From: Atrichornis clamosus
Lineage: Eukaryota; Chordata; Aves; Passeriformes; Menuridae
NCBI GenBank assembly: GCA_013400975.1
Contig: WBMZ01010869.1
Span: 34,836-98,835 of the forward strand
Length of the DNA stretch: 64,000 bases
Direction: 5' to 3'
Shown here: positions 12,101 through 27,100 of the stretch, in pieces
Layout: each line of letters starts with the position of its first letter
Position numbering within the stretch: the stretch's first letter is position 1
The notes under the pieces: generated by a model
Databases searched by the model: none
What the model saw: only the letters and a program-made list of their open reading frames with translations
Told to the model about the DNA's origin: nothing
Translations under genes and position numbers: made by a program

Positions 12101-15100
12101 TTTTGGAGTTTAAGGGGTTTTTTAGTTTTTTTACTCAATCTGTCTTCCAGTGTAGTTATTTTAAAAAGAAAAACCTGTTAGAGATGTTGTTCAAAACTTT
12201 CTTAAAACTTCCTTGTTATGCTTTCTGTCTTAACAACTAGGGGAAAGGTTGGAGATCTCTGTTCAGAACTAATGATACATCTTTCTGTCCAAATAGTGAA
12301 TGGTATTAGTATTTTATAAAAATAATTCTTCCAATGGGTATAATTGTTCTATCCTTCATATATCATCAGTAAGCTTCAGTTTAATTCAAGTGTGTTTCTT
12401 CCAAATATAATTCCATTTCTGGAGGCTAGACTGAGGCATTAATAATTTCCAAATTTTTCTCCCTCCCCTTTGTGAATAAGATGCAGCTTATTTCAGATCA
12501 GAAGTGAAAATGGAAATGCTACCAAGAATTTAAGAGACAAACACTGCTCTTCTGTAGTTAATAGAGAGTTAATAGAGAGTTAATAGAGAGTTAAGACTGC
12601 TCTTAACTTACTTCCCTAACCCAACCAACCATTTCTCCCATGTCCTAGTTGCCTGAGTCACCAGATACTGCTGTCAGTTAGATACTTTTCTCCTACTTCA
12701 GAAAAATGTTTATTTATATGACCTAGAAAAATAAGTAAGCAAATATAAAGTAGAGAAATGAATTAGTCATTGGAGTCTCTCTTTGGAAGAGCAGGGAAGC
12801 ATGTTATATCTGACTTTGCTTAAAGAATTAGATCATAGATCTCCTCGTGCGGATGCAGAGAACGCAATTCAGAGGTAAAGCTGTCTCAAGAGACTTGACT
12901 CTGATGGCCTACAAGGATCCTCATCCTACTCTCAATTTAAGTAAGCCAGCTCAGCCTTATTCTAGATGTTCTGATGGCTGACAGAAGAAACCATCAAGAT
13001 ACTTCTCTCCCATGGCAATAATGTGAATAGTAACATAGTGAATACATTAGATTGCCAAACCACCTCCTCTGTATGTAGATGCCAACAGCATGTAAGCTAC
13101 TCCAATTGTTTTTTTCACTTCTAAAGTGGGAATGAATAGGAGGGAAAGGGCTGTGTTATATTTTGCTGACGAGGAGTAGTTTGATTGTCCCCCTCATTGC
13201 AGGGTGAAGTGTGTTCGCTGGTGTGACTGATCAATCCCATAGGTCTTTTCTGTTTATTTTTCCTTCAGTTGTTAGCTACCATCATATTGGGGCTTTTAAT
13301 GAGGTGATATGTTCCAGATGCTAGAACCTGCATGTTTCTAATCCTCTCCTTGCCAGGCTTCATGGCATATTTATAAATGCACAAATATTTTTGAGTATGA
13401 GTGGTAGGCATGTGTTCACAGCAATAGAAATACCATGGCTGATGTCACTGGGTTAATGAAGTAGTCACCCATAGGAAGGGGGTTGCATGGCAAAGTTTTG
13501 ATGCTATCCAGTATTGAGGTAACATTATTTAAGCTCATCCTGGTCGATTATTGTGTATTTAGCTTTTTCAAAATATGATATTCTATGAAAAGTAGTGAGG
13601 AAATGAGAGAAAAACAGATTAGAAGATTAGGAAACAGAGAATGACTCAGGTGGGAAAGTTCTCAGGAGACATCCAGTCCAACCGTCTGTTCAGAGCAGGG
13701 CCAGCCATGAGGTCAGACCAGGTGGCTCAGGACTTTAACTAGTTAGGTCTTGAGAAAACTCCGAGGAAAAAGATGGCACAACCTCTCTGGGCATATAATA
13801 ATAATTCTGTGCGTTATCAAGAACCTGCAAAATGTTCCAGATGAAAACATTAAAGAAGCGATTTTCTCTTACTGTTACTCAGACAGGTTAGAGGGCACTT
13901 CTTCCATCAGCGTGCGTACAAGAGGCTGGGAAACCACCCCAAACTAGACACCGGGTGTGCTGCACGATGGTAGCTGCTTTCTGTGCTGCACATCCTGTTA
14001 TGTTTACTGCTTTTAATTAAGTTGGCTCTCCTGATGGTACACTTAGCTTTCCATTGCAATTACAGCTGCATGAAGTGTCAGCAGGTGTGTGCTTAGGGCA
14101 GTAATAGAGCTGCTGATTTATTCTTCCATTTGATTTGAAGCCAGCAGGGAGGAGAGAGAGGGGAGGCAGTGTAATAGTTTTGTGTGCTTCCAGGCGTCTT
14201 GAATGGCTGGCACTGGGCAGGAAAGAAGACCTGTATTCAGGCCAGGACCCCCAGTTCCACAGCAGCAGCCCCAGGAAGGGGCTGTTCGCATATATAGTCC
14301 AACGCAAGAATGTAAGTGCAGTTTGTGTTGTGAAGAAAAGCAGCAGTAATTACCAGACCATCTGTATAAAAAGGCAGCAGAAACCCACCACCATTGCTCA
14401 GTCTTGTGTGGCCTTAAACAATAACAATACAAAATGTCAGAACTAGTTACAGCAGTCAGTGCCCTTGAGTTGGCCTACTCCTTGATTCAAATAAGGGACC
14501 AGGTTCCCTGGATGTTGATGAAGCCGTTGAGGTTGTAGTCCTGACTGCTGTAATTACCTAGCTGGATGCCTTGCCATACACTTGAATTTCCTTCAGTGGA
14601 TCAGTTATCTAAAGCACAGTCTGGGGAGAATTAGGCTGCCAAATTAACACCCAACTCAACTTGATAAGAGTGAGTCCTGGGGAGGGGAGAGAGGTTTAAT
14701 AACAGGTGACAGACCTAATTTGAGATTTAAAGCTGCAAATTATTTTGGAGTTGGAGGCTGACCAGGTATAGGCAGCTAATTCTGAGAAAGGAGAGGAAAG
14801 AAGAAAAGAGGGCATCCTCTGTCTTCTAGTGGCATGCTCCTCTGAGACTAGACCCTCCTCTGGCTGAGGTGGAGCAGAGAACCCAGTCCCATCCACTTCT
14901 ATTTCCAGAGGATGTGATAACTGCAGTTGTGACTTACCATATGTGAGCCTCAGTTTTTCCTGTAGAGGCTGTTTGACTTGAAATACTGATTATATAATTA
15001 ATTCTTCCATGTCCCAGGCAAAAACACTAATGAGAAGCTGAGAATCAGTTTCTTCTGCCTTCCTGTTGGTGGGAGAGGAAGGGTTGTACCTAGTTTGAGT

Positions 15101-18100
15101 TTCAGTGGACAGCATCAAGGTACATCTGACAAAAAAAGTCATCTTGAGGTTTCTAACCCTTTCTAAGCAGGGAGACCCTGAATTAAAATTTTGGAAGACT
15201 TGGTGGCACCTAATGGTTGGCCAGTACAAGCCAGTCCTTCTCTGCATTTAATCATGCAGTGGCTTGGTGAAGGGAAAAAAGGATTTACTATGTGTTAGTA
15301 TCTTAAATTGAGGCAGACAGCAAATTGCTGGGTAACCATCGCCCCCTGCCAGCAGACAGCTAATGGTTTCCCAAAGCAGGGATGAGGTGCAGTAGGACTG
15401 CCCACCCACTGGGAGCAGCTTGAGATATGAAGAACTAATTGTCTGTTTAATAAGGGGCCTGATGATTAACTAGAAGTCCTTGTTCCTGTTGATATGAGAA
15501 ATTTACAATTCCACCTCCAGAAAATTTAAACTTGTCATACCTATTATCTGTGGCTTACTTTTGTCAGAGCCTTAAGCTATGCTGTTTCTCTGCTTTGTTC
15601 TGTGAAAGAAAAGTCTGCAGCCTGTGTTGAAAAATGGCTGTTTAAGGTACTGTATATTGCCAGCAGGCAAACCCTGAGCCACGGCAATTCTTGGTAGGTT
15701 CTGCCACAAGGGGAGCAGAGAATATTCTAGATAGGTATGTGCTGGCCAGAAAGCCATGTGGTGATACTTTACAGACAGCAATGAGAGCCCCTCTGTAGGG
15801 TGGCTTTCCTCACGGCATCTGAGAAGAGAGGGCTGGGGTTATGGCAAGCAGTTGAGTAGCAGAAGATTGTGAGAAGGATTGGTTTGATGGGAGCAGCTGA
15901 GCAAATACTTCTCATCCCATCAGAAGTAGGGGACAATTTGCCCTGTTTTGCTGAGTTCTTGCACAGAGATGGTGTGTATAGGCTCTACACCTAAAGAGTC
16001 ACTGAGAAATATGCCCTTTTTCAGCTGTTGCCTGCTGTTGTTTTTCATGTCTGTGTGAAGGACAGGGGCCAAGTATCTTGTCTTGGAGATTTCAGTTGTG
16101 TCAAAGCAGACAGGACCCTAATCTGAGCAAATACTGTTTCTGTCTCTGTTGTTTCTACTCTGTAGAAAAAAATTACCCTTTTTCTCCTTTTTGCTTTGCG
16201 TTTTCTTACATAATTAAGGGTTGTGTGATTTATCAGATACCTGGATAACAATATCTCTAATACTATCCTGGGTACCAGCAGCAGTGTTTTTACTCTCAAG
16301 TACAGATGTGCACTGAGGTCACATCTGCATTCATCTGTGAAACAGTTGTATTTAATATACTTATCTATTCACTACTTATCAGACCTACATTTTACAAGGC
16401 AGTGTTATGGCATATGCTGAGAGATCACCTTTGCTGTTTATAAGAAGATAAATGCTTCTGGGTGCTGAGAAGCTGTGACTGCAGGTGACTGTGGTAGAGT
16501 TGTGTCTGCTGAAAGTTAGGCCATGTACATGCCAGGGAGACACAATCGACTCTAAGACCCAGGCTGGAAAGCAAATGTTGCCTATCACTCTGCTCCACCA
16601 GTGAAAGACCTTGCCTATCTTATTGCTCCTCAAGCACTTGAGTGAATGCCAGTGGAAGGATGTGGCCTTTGTGTTGCAGAAACTTCCTGGAGAGAGATGA
16701 CACCACCTTGGAACTCAGAAATAGTTAGTTAGGTGGGAATCCTGAGTGCAGAGTCGGACTCTGTGTTTCAATTTCCATATTCGGTGGGCACCTGTAGCAA
16801 AACAGATTCTTTGGGATAACCCCACTGTCGTGTGGTGGTGTTCTCCATGTATGCAGTCAGGAATCTGTGTCTTTCCTTACATAGCAGCACAGGCAATGGG
16901 TTTGCTTTGAAGAATGCTTTTTATGGAAAGATGAAAATGCCCATACAGAATATCTGAAATTAATCAATGTTTAAATAAACTTGGTAGAAAAATAACTCTT
17001 TCTCAGTTACATGTTACACCTTCTAGTGATCTTCCTTATTCTTCATCCTTCAGGTCTGAGTTTTGTGGTAGTGCAGTCCTGTTGAGCTCAGTGACATCAC
17101 TCCTCATTGATAGCCCAGCCACAACCCACAGCTTCATCAGAATTGTTTCTACTAGTCACTTTGTGGTGATTGCCTGCTTTTTCTTTTTATTTCAAGGCTT
17201 GTTTGATTTTTCTCTGTTCAGCATCACCGTATCCTGGCAGCTGAGTTGCAAGCAGATCAGATTACTTTATTTTTTAAACTTTTTTTTGTCCTAGACGAAG
17301 TAAATGCACATGCATTCTTCAGCTGTCTGCTGTCATCTGTTCAGTGGTAGCAGGCCTGAACCTTCTGACTTTGAGGGCTCAGCACTGTCTGCCTGGAGGT
17401 GACCCACTCTCAGCAGTCCATCCCTTACAGTTCTTACGAGACCTCCTTCTGATCTTCTGCCTGTGCCAGTATTAGGACCACATCTGGGACTTCCTTAGCT
17501 TCATCTAATGCTACTACCAGCCCCTCCCTCCGCAATTTTTCTTTCATGTTCTTAGTTTTGGTCTGTTGCTATATTCTCATTTACACAGCCTCCTGACTTC
17601 CATTAGTTTTCCTGCCCCTCACTACAAAAACTGCCAGCGCTTCTTGTGTTTCAATGAATCCCGGTTTGTATCACAGAACTTAGACATACATGGAGCAATC
17701 ATTTAACCTGTGACTGGCATGCAACATTTTTTTGGAATTCAAGTCAGTCTTGTCTTCAGAACAGTGGTGAGAAATCATGCAGTTTACTGTATCTGGTTGT
17801 TGAGGCAGGGTTGTGGTTTGCTTTCACCCTCCCATCCTCTTTCTCTGTGTCTACAGTAGAGTTTCTGCCACTGCTGTGGATTGACAATTTATGTTTTGTT
17901 TTACTCCTCCAAAATGCATTAGTAATCAAACATCTGAAATGTTAAATCAGGTTTTGGCACATATGATGCGAACCATCAAGAAAGAAAACCTAAGAACACT
18001 ACAGCTTGCATTTCAAAGGGGTGGTGTTGGTGGGGAATGCAGTTCTTTGCTGCAGCAGCTCTACTAAGCAGGTACTTCTTCAACTGTGTAGATGCAGGTA

Positions 18101-21100
18101 TAAATGGAAAAGGGCTCTTGGACCATTTCATTGGTCAGCTATTATCCACAGAACACGTACAGGTACAGAGTTGGTTTTCAGAGTTTGGGTCATAGGGTGT
18201 ACCTTTGTTGTGAGACTTCATGCTTGTCCGTTACGGAAGGAAGTTCAGCATCATGATTTATGTGTGAACCCATAGAAAAACCTTGTCCTTGTGATCTGAC
18301 ACGCTGTGTAACTTTGATCTGTGACACAGCAGTTCCTTGGTGTGCTAGCAGTTAAAGTCATTGGACATGCCGATACAGTCCTTTCACTCTACTGAATAAT
18401 GAGTGAAAAGGTGTACCTTCTAAACCATAAATCACATTGCAGACAGTTTTCAAAAGAGAGACCGTCTTCTTGGGGAAGTTGCAGATTAGCAAAGCAGCTA
18501 AGTATGTCTTACCTGTGTAATGAGTTACCCACCTGTGTAATGGGTTCAATTCTGTGTAATGGGTTAACTTTTGATCAAGGAAATGAGCATTGCCCTGGGG
18601 AAATGTAGTTCTTGGGATCATCACTGGTGTGTAAAAGAGGGAAACTGACTTTAGAAAAGTCTGCTGAAGATGGGCTCAGTCCAGATGGTGAGGCTCATTC
18701 TACTTCAGCTGGCTTGTGGCACAACTTGTCCTTCTCTGTAAAGCAGAGCCAAAGCATGGTGTAATTTAAAGAAAATGCATACCAATTCAATAAATATATG
18801 TGTGTGTGCCTAATTGTGGGGGTTTTTTAATGAACCAGGGTCTTAATTCTGCTGCGATTTGCTGTTGGCAGTAAGAGATAGTACATCAAAGACTGATTAT
18901 ACTTAAGCTTGTATGTCACTCCATTAATAAGCTGATTTTGTTGTTGTCTTTTGCCAGCTAATAAATCTGGCTTTTGTAAGTAAGTTAATTGTCATGTAAT
19001 TGGGATCGATATTGTCAGGAGTTGTGTTGTTTTTTCATAGCGCATTGAATCAAGAACAAGAGATCAGCAGAGCTTTTGCTGTAGCCTGGTGGCAGTATCA
19101 GCAAACAGGCTGATTCCTTATTCCTCCAGTCTGTTTTGCTGCTGCTATCAAGTGGTGGGGAATACAAACAGCAGGTTGTTATCATGGCATCAGCCTTGAT
19201 TCCAGCCTTGATTCTAGGCTCCTACATACAGGTACATGTGTCCATTCTCACAGGCACACAAAATAAAGCACCTGTTTGGTTTTATGGGTAAAAAGTGACA
19301 AAGTTACTAGTGCTAGATCTCAAAGGGATTTCCCTCTGAGCTGTGATACTGGTTTACCTTCGCAGATCCACCCAGCAAATGCAGTGTGCAGCCTTGGATG
19401 AGTTGGCTCAGGAAGCTTACTGACTAGCAGGAGTTGGAGCCACAGTGAGAGACTCCTCCATGCGTCACTGTTTTCAACCATTTGGAAGTGCAGTCATCTG
19501 AAACTTCTTTTTGATGTCCTGTTTGTTTGCCAGTCAGTGGTCTCAGGAGCTTTGTAAATATTCAGCAGTGTAGCCTTTTGACTTCCAGGTGATGCTTCAG
19601 CCTTCTTTTGCAGGAATAAAAGCTAAGCTATTGAGACTTCAAAAATGAGACTTGTAGCCTAGATAATTTAAAGGTTAAAAATAAAAAATAAATTCAGGTA
19701 CTATATTCCTCATATAGATGCTCCTTTAATTTTGGTGGTTTTAATGACCATAATGATATTTTTAAAAATAGCTGTTTCCCATATCTTCTGGCTCTCAAGA
19801 AAACAGATGCAAAATAAGCAAGGCAAAGATGGGCATGGGAGAGGAGTACGTGCAGCCCCTGTGGCCCTTCTGTTTTAGTTTAAATTTTATTACAGGTTAA
19901 GCTCTTGGGGCTCAGGGAGATGGTGCCTGCACTCCTCATCCTGCACGTGGTCGGGTGTAGGTGTCTGGACTGTGTGTGGAGGCAGAGATAAAGACTGTTC
20001 ACATTCCTAAAATCCGTCCTTTTGTTTTTGTTCTAACGGCCTCAAGAAGGGCTTCTACGTTTATGGACCCTGTTTCTTCTCTGCTTTTCTGGCCTGAAAA
20101 AGTTGAAGCTGTGCAGCATCAGCCAAGGGGCAAGTGCCCCTCACCATGGATGGAGTACTCCAACCAAAAGCATGTTGAAGAGCAAAAGGGTACCATGACC
20201 ACTGGTTTATCAGAAGACAGCAGCTTCCAGCCCATTTTGTGAGGAACCTGAGTCTGTCCGTGATTTTAACACGTCTTGAAAGCTACTGTTGGGTTGATCC
20301 ACTGGGGGAGCATGGAGGAATGCAAAATGGCTTGGTTCCAGGGGGACTGAAGTTAATGCTGACTTGCTAACCCTTGTTAGTAGTTTTGTGAGGTCCAGTA
20401 GCTTTTGAGTATGAAGTTGTCTGGGTCCTGGCAAGCTTTAAAGAACTAAAATCAGAGATGGGTCACTTTCAGATTCAGTGACAGCAAAGTGGGTGTTTTC
20501 TCTTTTGGCGTGAGCAACTTCCTCTGCCTTAGTCTCAAACTGGGTGCCTGAGTCTACCAATGAACCCTGCCATGCTGATCATGTCAGATCCTCTGGTTTG
20601 CCTGAATAAATCCTACTTATTTGTCATCAGAAGAGCATGTAACTGTTTTCACTTGCAAAACAACTGATTATGTAACCACAGAGCATCCTCCTCTGGCCCC
20701 AGTTAGAGGCTGAAGCCTATGTGACCAAGTATTTTGTGAGTGAAACCCTGTTAATTGAGCATGTAAATGTGTAATTGTCTGTACAATTATTCAATTGACG
20801 TTTTTTTAGTTTGCATACAAATATGGGAGCACAGTCATGCAGTTGAGCAAATTGTCCAAGATCAGATGCTTAAATAAATATGTGCATTCTGCACACAGAT
20901 GTCAACACGCTTAAAAAGATCAATCCAGAGGTGTGGTCACCTCCTCTTTTTTTCTGGTATGTGGATATGCTAATCTGCATATTTTCATCCAGGTCTGTAA
21001 CATACCATAGTTTCTGTGTTACCTCAGTCCTTTTCCCTACTAAATATGTGTCAGTGGTGTGGGAAATGGTAGTTACCTTAGGAATGGTTCAGAGGTTGTT

Positions 21101-24100
21101 CCTGATGTATGTGCTTGATGTATGAAGCGGTACCTTGTCCTTACAATGATTGGTGTTGCACTACCTTTAAAATTGTTGTATGCCATATGAAATACTAATT
21201 TGAAGTGTGGGGTTTTCTAGAGGAAAGCCTGCTTTAATAATGGGAGTTGTTGGCAGTTGCAGTCCAGTGCAACTTCTGAGAAGCAAAAATTGGCGTAAAA
21301 TTTGCAAATAATGGTGCAGTTGGAGTCTTCTTTGCACTTGGTGGTTTCTCTGTTGGAAGCTGCTGATCTGCAAAGAATGGGTGATCTGGCAGCTTTGTCC
21401 TGGCAATTCTTGTCTGTTCCAGTGAATAAAACCCCAAACGTCTGTCTGAGGCCTGCAGTGCTCATTTACTGTGAAAGAAAGCACAGTAATACTGCTTTTC
21501 TTTATAATTTGTCTTTTCTTATTTAGAACTGAACACTACATTCAGTCTTTTTGAAGTGGTTTGAGATTAAATATATAGGAAGCTAGTTTCAATAACATGC
21601 AAAATGTTCCTGAATAGTGATAGAGATGTGCCATATATGTGAGTGACAACTTTATCCAGCCAAGGGTAGTCTGTTCTTAAAATAATGCTTCAGTTAGAGG
21701 TGTGAATGGTGTCAGGGTTGGGAATGCCATTTTAATCTGAGTGATAACCACTCCCCTGATACACCCCTGTCCCTTTATTTCTCTGCAGATGTCGCTCCTA
21801 TGAGGATTGCTGTGGTTCAAGATGCTGTGTAAGAGCTCTCTCTATCCAGCGACTATGGTATTTTTGGTAGGTCAGGGCATTTGGGAATTTCATGTTTGTC
21901 CTTGTCTTGTTTGTTGAACTTAAATCAGGGTACAGCCAGTGCTAGTATTTTAAAGTACAGTAGGTACGAGTATGCAGTAAGGTGTATGTGTACATGGAAG
22001 TGCAAGGACTTCGGTTTTTTGCTTATAAAGTTGTCCCAATGTAGTGAGAAAACACTGAAAAACAAGGTTTTTCATGTCATGTTGGCCTTTCCTGCTTCTG
22101 CATCCTGCTGGTTCGTACAGGCAGCGGTTCCACTTTTATCCAGAATTGCTGAATTCTTTATGCCTGTCCCAGCTACCACCAAGCAGCAGCATTCATCTGT
22201 TTTTGTTGGGCACTCAGTTTTAAAAGTGGATTGTGCAAGGAGGATTGTGCTTTTTGGCAGGCTTGAATATATTCTTGCCAGCTGAATTGAGGCTTCAATT
22301 AAAAAGGAAGAGAAGTATACTTACGACTATGAGGATTTCACTGGAGATGACAGCAAGGGAAAAGAAGGCAGAAAGACTGAGCTGGTGAAACCAGCAGCTC
22401 AGTAATCTGGATAAAGCTTAAACTAATCACTGTTATATGCATAATGAAAAAATAAGGTAAATTCCTTTTGGAGTGGAATTTAAGAAAGCACCTGAACAAA
22501 ACCATCTCATTAGAGTAGAGAGAAAGCGAATGCTCTCCTAGAAAACCTAATTTCAGGCATTTTTATATGCAATTTGAAGACTGATTTTAAAAAAAAGCCT
22601 TCAAAATGGAAACAAATAAACACTGAAAAACAGAAGCCTGATATATACTCTAATACAGAGATTTCCCAAAGCTGACTGTGGGATTTCAGTGTACAATCCT
22701 TACTGATATAAGTGAAGAGCTCTCTATCTCAATCCCCTGGGGTGACGTCGTAAATCTCTGTTTTTCTGTTCAGAAAAAAATCCTTTGCAGGAACACTGCC
22801 AAAGGGGAATGTATTAATATTGGCTCAGGGAAAAGGACCTCCTTCTGCTCTTGTTTCTAGTGTAGAAACAAGAACAGAGTTTGACCCTTTGCATGAAATA
22901 ACTCTTGCTGCCATGCTGTGCCACACTCAGGCAGCCCGGAATTGTCCAGAGGAGATAAGCATGGTGTGTAGGCTTGCCTCTGGCCGACTTCATTCCCTTC
23001 CAAAAAAGCAGAGTTGTAATTGTCTTTCAGTAAAGGGCCATGGAACAAGATGGCAATTACAGGCCGAAGAACCAGTTGTATTTACAAGAGCTTGTACGAG
23101 TCACTTGCGTGTCTGATAACTAATCAAGGAAAGGCAGCAAAAGCCACTGTCTGAGGAACAAAATCTGATGTGCCCTTGCTGCATCTTCCTGTTTCCACAG
23201 CATCAGGACAAGGGAATGATGAGGACAGTTTAGATAGGTAGCTAAATTGTGTCTTTTTTACGGAGAATGTAATACCCCATCTAGGAAGCACAAAGCAAAG
23301 CTTGTCATCATCAATATTGAATGCTTCAGTCTTCTGGCTTGAGCTTAAATGCCATCTACCATATTTCCCATGGGAGACAAAATTAAAATACTGGGTAATT
23401 TAAGAACATCTAAGAATCTTCTTTTAATGGCAGCTGCAGAATAGTACTCCTCTTGGTCCCCCACAAACCTCCTGAGCAGCCTGGATGTTGTGAGCCCAAG
23501 CCCTGCATCCAGGATGTGCAGTTTGAAACTGTACTGACCTGGAATTTCAGTTCAGCATCCCAGTGGCAAAGGTCAGGTGTGAACTTTTCAAAAGTTCAAG
23601 TGTGTTTTACTTCCAGGTTTGTGTTTTACATGCCAGAAAACATTGACAATAGCACTAATCACTAAAGATGTCCATAATATATCCATAAATGCCCATGAGT
23701 GCTGTCTCAAATGCTCTCAAGAGGCAACCTATTTAAAAAACCCTGTTTAAAGTTGTAGGCTGATGTATTCTTGGTGAACAGTCTGGGTTTAAATGCTGCC
23801 TGAATGTGGAGGTTTTGACTTCCCTCTTCTTTTTGCCCAGGTTCCTTTTGATGATGGGAGTTTTGTTCTGTTGTGGAGCTGGTTTCTTTATCCGAAGGCG
23901 GATGTACCCTCCTCCATTAGTAGAAGAACCTACTTTTAACGTGTCTTACACCAGACAACCAGTCAACACTGCAGCAGGTCAGAGACTGCTCTTACAAGTT
24001 TCACTGGTTTCCTACTTTTGCCAAGACCCTTAAAAAGGGTGGATTTTGAGCTTTTGGTTGTTAGGGTTTTGGAAACTGTGGGGTTTGTAAAAGGGATTGC

Positions 24101-27100
24101 ACTGCACTAAACGATGCAGCCACCTCCTGCAATGAGTGATGTCTTCAGCCTTTCCAACAGCGTAATTCAGCTGTGGTGTTCAGAAGTGGGTTTGAAACCC
24201 AGGATGACAGGACCTTCAGTTCTGTTTTGGTTCCTAATACCTTTACAGCTGTGTGTCCATGCGTGAAAGGAGGCTAGCAAGCTCTCCCTTTGCAGTGTAG
24301 ACAAAATGCTAGGTGTCCAAATTCAACAGTAACATGAAGAAAGAGTTTTAAATACAATTGATAACAACTGTCAGAGGTGAAAGAAAGCTTAGCATTTTCT
24401 TCCACAATCTGGCTGTCTTGCAAGTATTTTCTTTTTGATTTGCCTTCAATGTTCTGTGCTACAATGTTTCTGTGGGAAAATGGTCTTTTCCTCCTTGTAG
24501 TCTGATTGCTGCCTCTCTGGTAGTAATGGCTGTGAGCATCAGGAGGATCTACCTACTGAGAGCTCCTCTGGCAGTATTGCTTTCTAAGTTTTTTATTTCT
24601 TCCCCTCTGCTAGGTGGTTCCAGTTGGGAACTCCCTCAGGTCTAAAGGGTTAACAAGATGTTGCAGACACAAAAGCACACTTTATTCACTCTCCTTGTTT
24701 AAATCTAAGAGGTCTTTTTAAGGCTTCCATTCTGCATCTGTTTTCTTCCTTGACTGAACAGAGAGTATTTTTCAGCTGAGTGGGGAGCCAATCCAACTAG
24801 AATAATATTTTTAAGCCTGAAAAATAGCCTTGAGTTTATGTGAACCGGGAGCATCTTTGGCTGGACTGGAAAACACCAGATTTAAATTTAGAGCACAGTT
24901 TTACTTCTTCATGGTGCTTCATGGAACATAAATTGTGGGGAAGTATAAAATAAGCACAAGCTCTTTGATGACCTGCTTATGGCACCTGCTTCCAGACTGT
25001 TACTACTGTTACTTAAAAGCCTTGGGCTCTGAGCTAACCCCACCATTTATTTTATTTTTTCCTTTTAGTTTTTCTACTATTCTGGGAATATTCAACAGCA
25101 AAAGCAATGGGAATTAGTAGTCAACCAGGTTCCCATTTTCCACTAGCTACTCTTCCAGGTTTGGTACCAGTAGCCAATTCACTGTTGAGGTGGAGCCCTT
25201 AAAATGTGGATCATTACCTGTCTCCCTCCTTCCCTGCAGAGATAGAGGCAGCATCTTCTGCCATCCCAGCATCTTCTTCTGCTGGGAGTGCTTTTCCTGT
25301 GGGCCTAATGGGTAAATAGATTGAACATCTCACCTACAAGAAGCAGTTTGCAGACCTGGTGATGTCTCTCACTTCAGCCCTGGCCTCCATAGCCCCGAAC
25401 TGGCCGTTCAGGTGCTGGTGGTGGTCAGGTTCCTTTGCAGCCACTTTCCAAATGCTTAGTGAGCTGATCCCACAAGGGTGTTGATATTCAGATGCTGTTT
25501 TCTTCTGGGTTTAATGAACAGAAAGATTGGTGTCCACATTTCTCCTCCCTGCCCCCCAAATTCAGTAATACATGTAACTTTCAATGAGAATGGTTATTTT
25601 CCTGAAGTGCAAGATGCAGTGAGCTGCCTCAGCCTCTCCCATTTCCCCACACAGATGGAAATGAGAAATGCAGAACTGGCAGAATTTAACTGACCATTTA
25701 ATCAAAAATGCGTAAGGAAAAGGCTACAGAAGAGGGTATTAACCCAGGCTTTGGAGAGGTGGGAGTCGGCTCCTGTTCCCAGGCTGGCTCTCCTGCAGGC
25801 ACAAGCTGATGCTGTTAGATGCATGCAGAGCTTGGGCTTGTCCTTGCTGCAGCCCAGGTGGGAGGCAGCAGAGCAGCCCTCTTGTGTTGTGGTGGCATGT
25901 TAAAAATTACTGTTAAGAAGAAAGTAGCTGCATTCCTGATCTGCTTTCCATCCACTTTCCTCCTGAGTGTCCAAACACAGCTCCCTTGGCAGACACCCCA
26001 GGCTCTGGGACAGTTTGTGTCCCTGTTCTTTGTCTGATTTAATGTTGTAAGAACGTGTTTTGGGGCTCGGTATGTAGCTCCCTCCTGAACGCTTGAAGTT
26101 CTTTGGGATCCTTGATGCTTAAGGAAACCTTTATTCCTTCTGTGGCAATACTGAGTCTTATTGTCAGTAAGTCATGGAAAGGAATGATTGAGGGGAAGAT
26201 CCCTTAGAAGCTCTGTCATTATAGGAAACAGACTAGCACCAAAAGAAGAAAACCTGTTGCTCAGCCATGATTGTTTTTCCAGTCCATCTTTATTTAAGCA
26301 GACAGAGAGAAAGAGAAGATAACTAATTTACATCTTGAGATAGAGACAGTCTGTGACTTCAGTTGCATTAAGTCATCTTCCACCACCCACTGTGATATCT
26401 GAGGAGGGTTACACGCCAGCTTTGTTCTTGTGGCATCAATCTCTGTTACTGCTTATGTGTGACAGCCAAGGAATGTTGTGTTTGGCCATACATTTCCTTT
26501 CCTTGTCCCTGCAGGCTCCGACGTAATCTCCTAAATTTAATCTGTGCAAAGCAATCTTGTCCCATTGTGTTAGCCAGCAGAAATTGGCTTCAACTTGGCT
26601 TTTTGCTTCATGCAGACTCACCTCCAAGCTAGGAGGGAAATTACCCATTTGAGCTGCACTCTGGCTTATCAGCAGATCCAGGACACCACAGAATAATCTG
26701 TGAAGCCCTTTTGTAAGACTTGACACCTGAGTCGGGGCCACAGTAGAGCCTCCTTTGTCCATCTGGGATCCCATACCTCTCCTCTCTGCAGACATGGCAG
26801 CTTTTCTGTCAGGGGAACTGAACGGGGCTTGCTGTTTCCCTTTCAAGTGGTAGTTGCTTGGGGCAGTGGTGCCCTTTGTTTCACTGAGGGATTTCCATTG
26901 GACACGAAATTGAAACTTTTCGATGATATCTGAAGAAGGGGAATGTAGTTCTGCAAGCCTGGGTTTTCTCTGGAAGAGAGAAAGCTAACTCCTTGTCTTG
27001 GCTCTGATGAACACTTCGAAAAAACCTGTGTGAGTGTGCAGAGCACAGGGCCTGGGAGAGCACAACCTGATGCTGCTGCTGTTGTTGATACCTTTTCTCT

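Larger units (their letters stand above)
9144..21788 (+). other. VOPP1: VOPP1 intron 2 (12.6 kb)
   Basis: GT-AG intron. It contains an antisense CR1 fragment (about 13633-13792), an 11-bp tandem array (12557-12595) and a 20-bp tandem array (18511-18570). The stretch at about 20740-20840 is AT-rich with several TAATTG/CAATTA-like words. Nothing else was recognised: the open frames, all shorter than about 120 codons, have no family resemblance and no splice-compatible context. Confidence 0.75.

Noticed and set aside
26436..26846. 136-codon - strand frame in VOPP1 intron 4
   Set aside because: No recognisable family, no splice partners and an ordinary length for chance in 64 kb.
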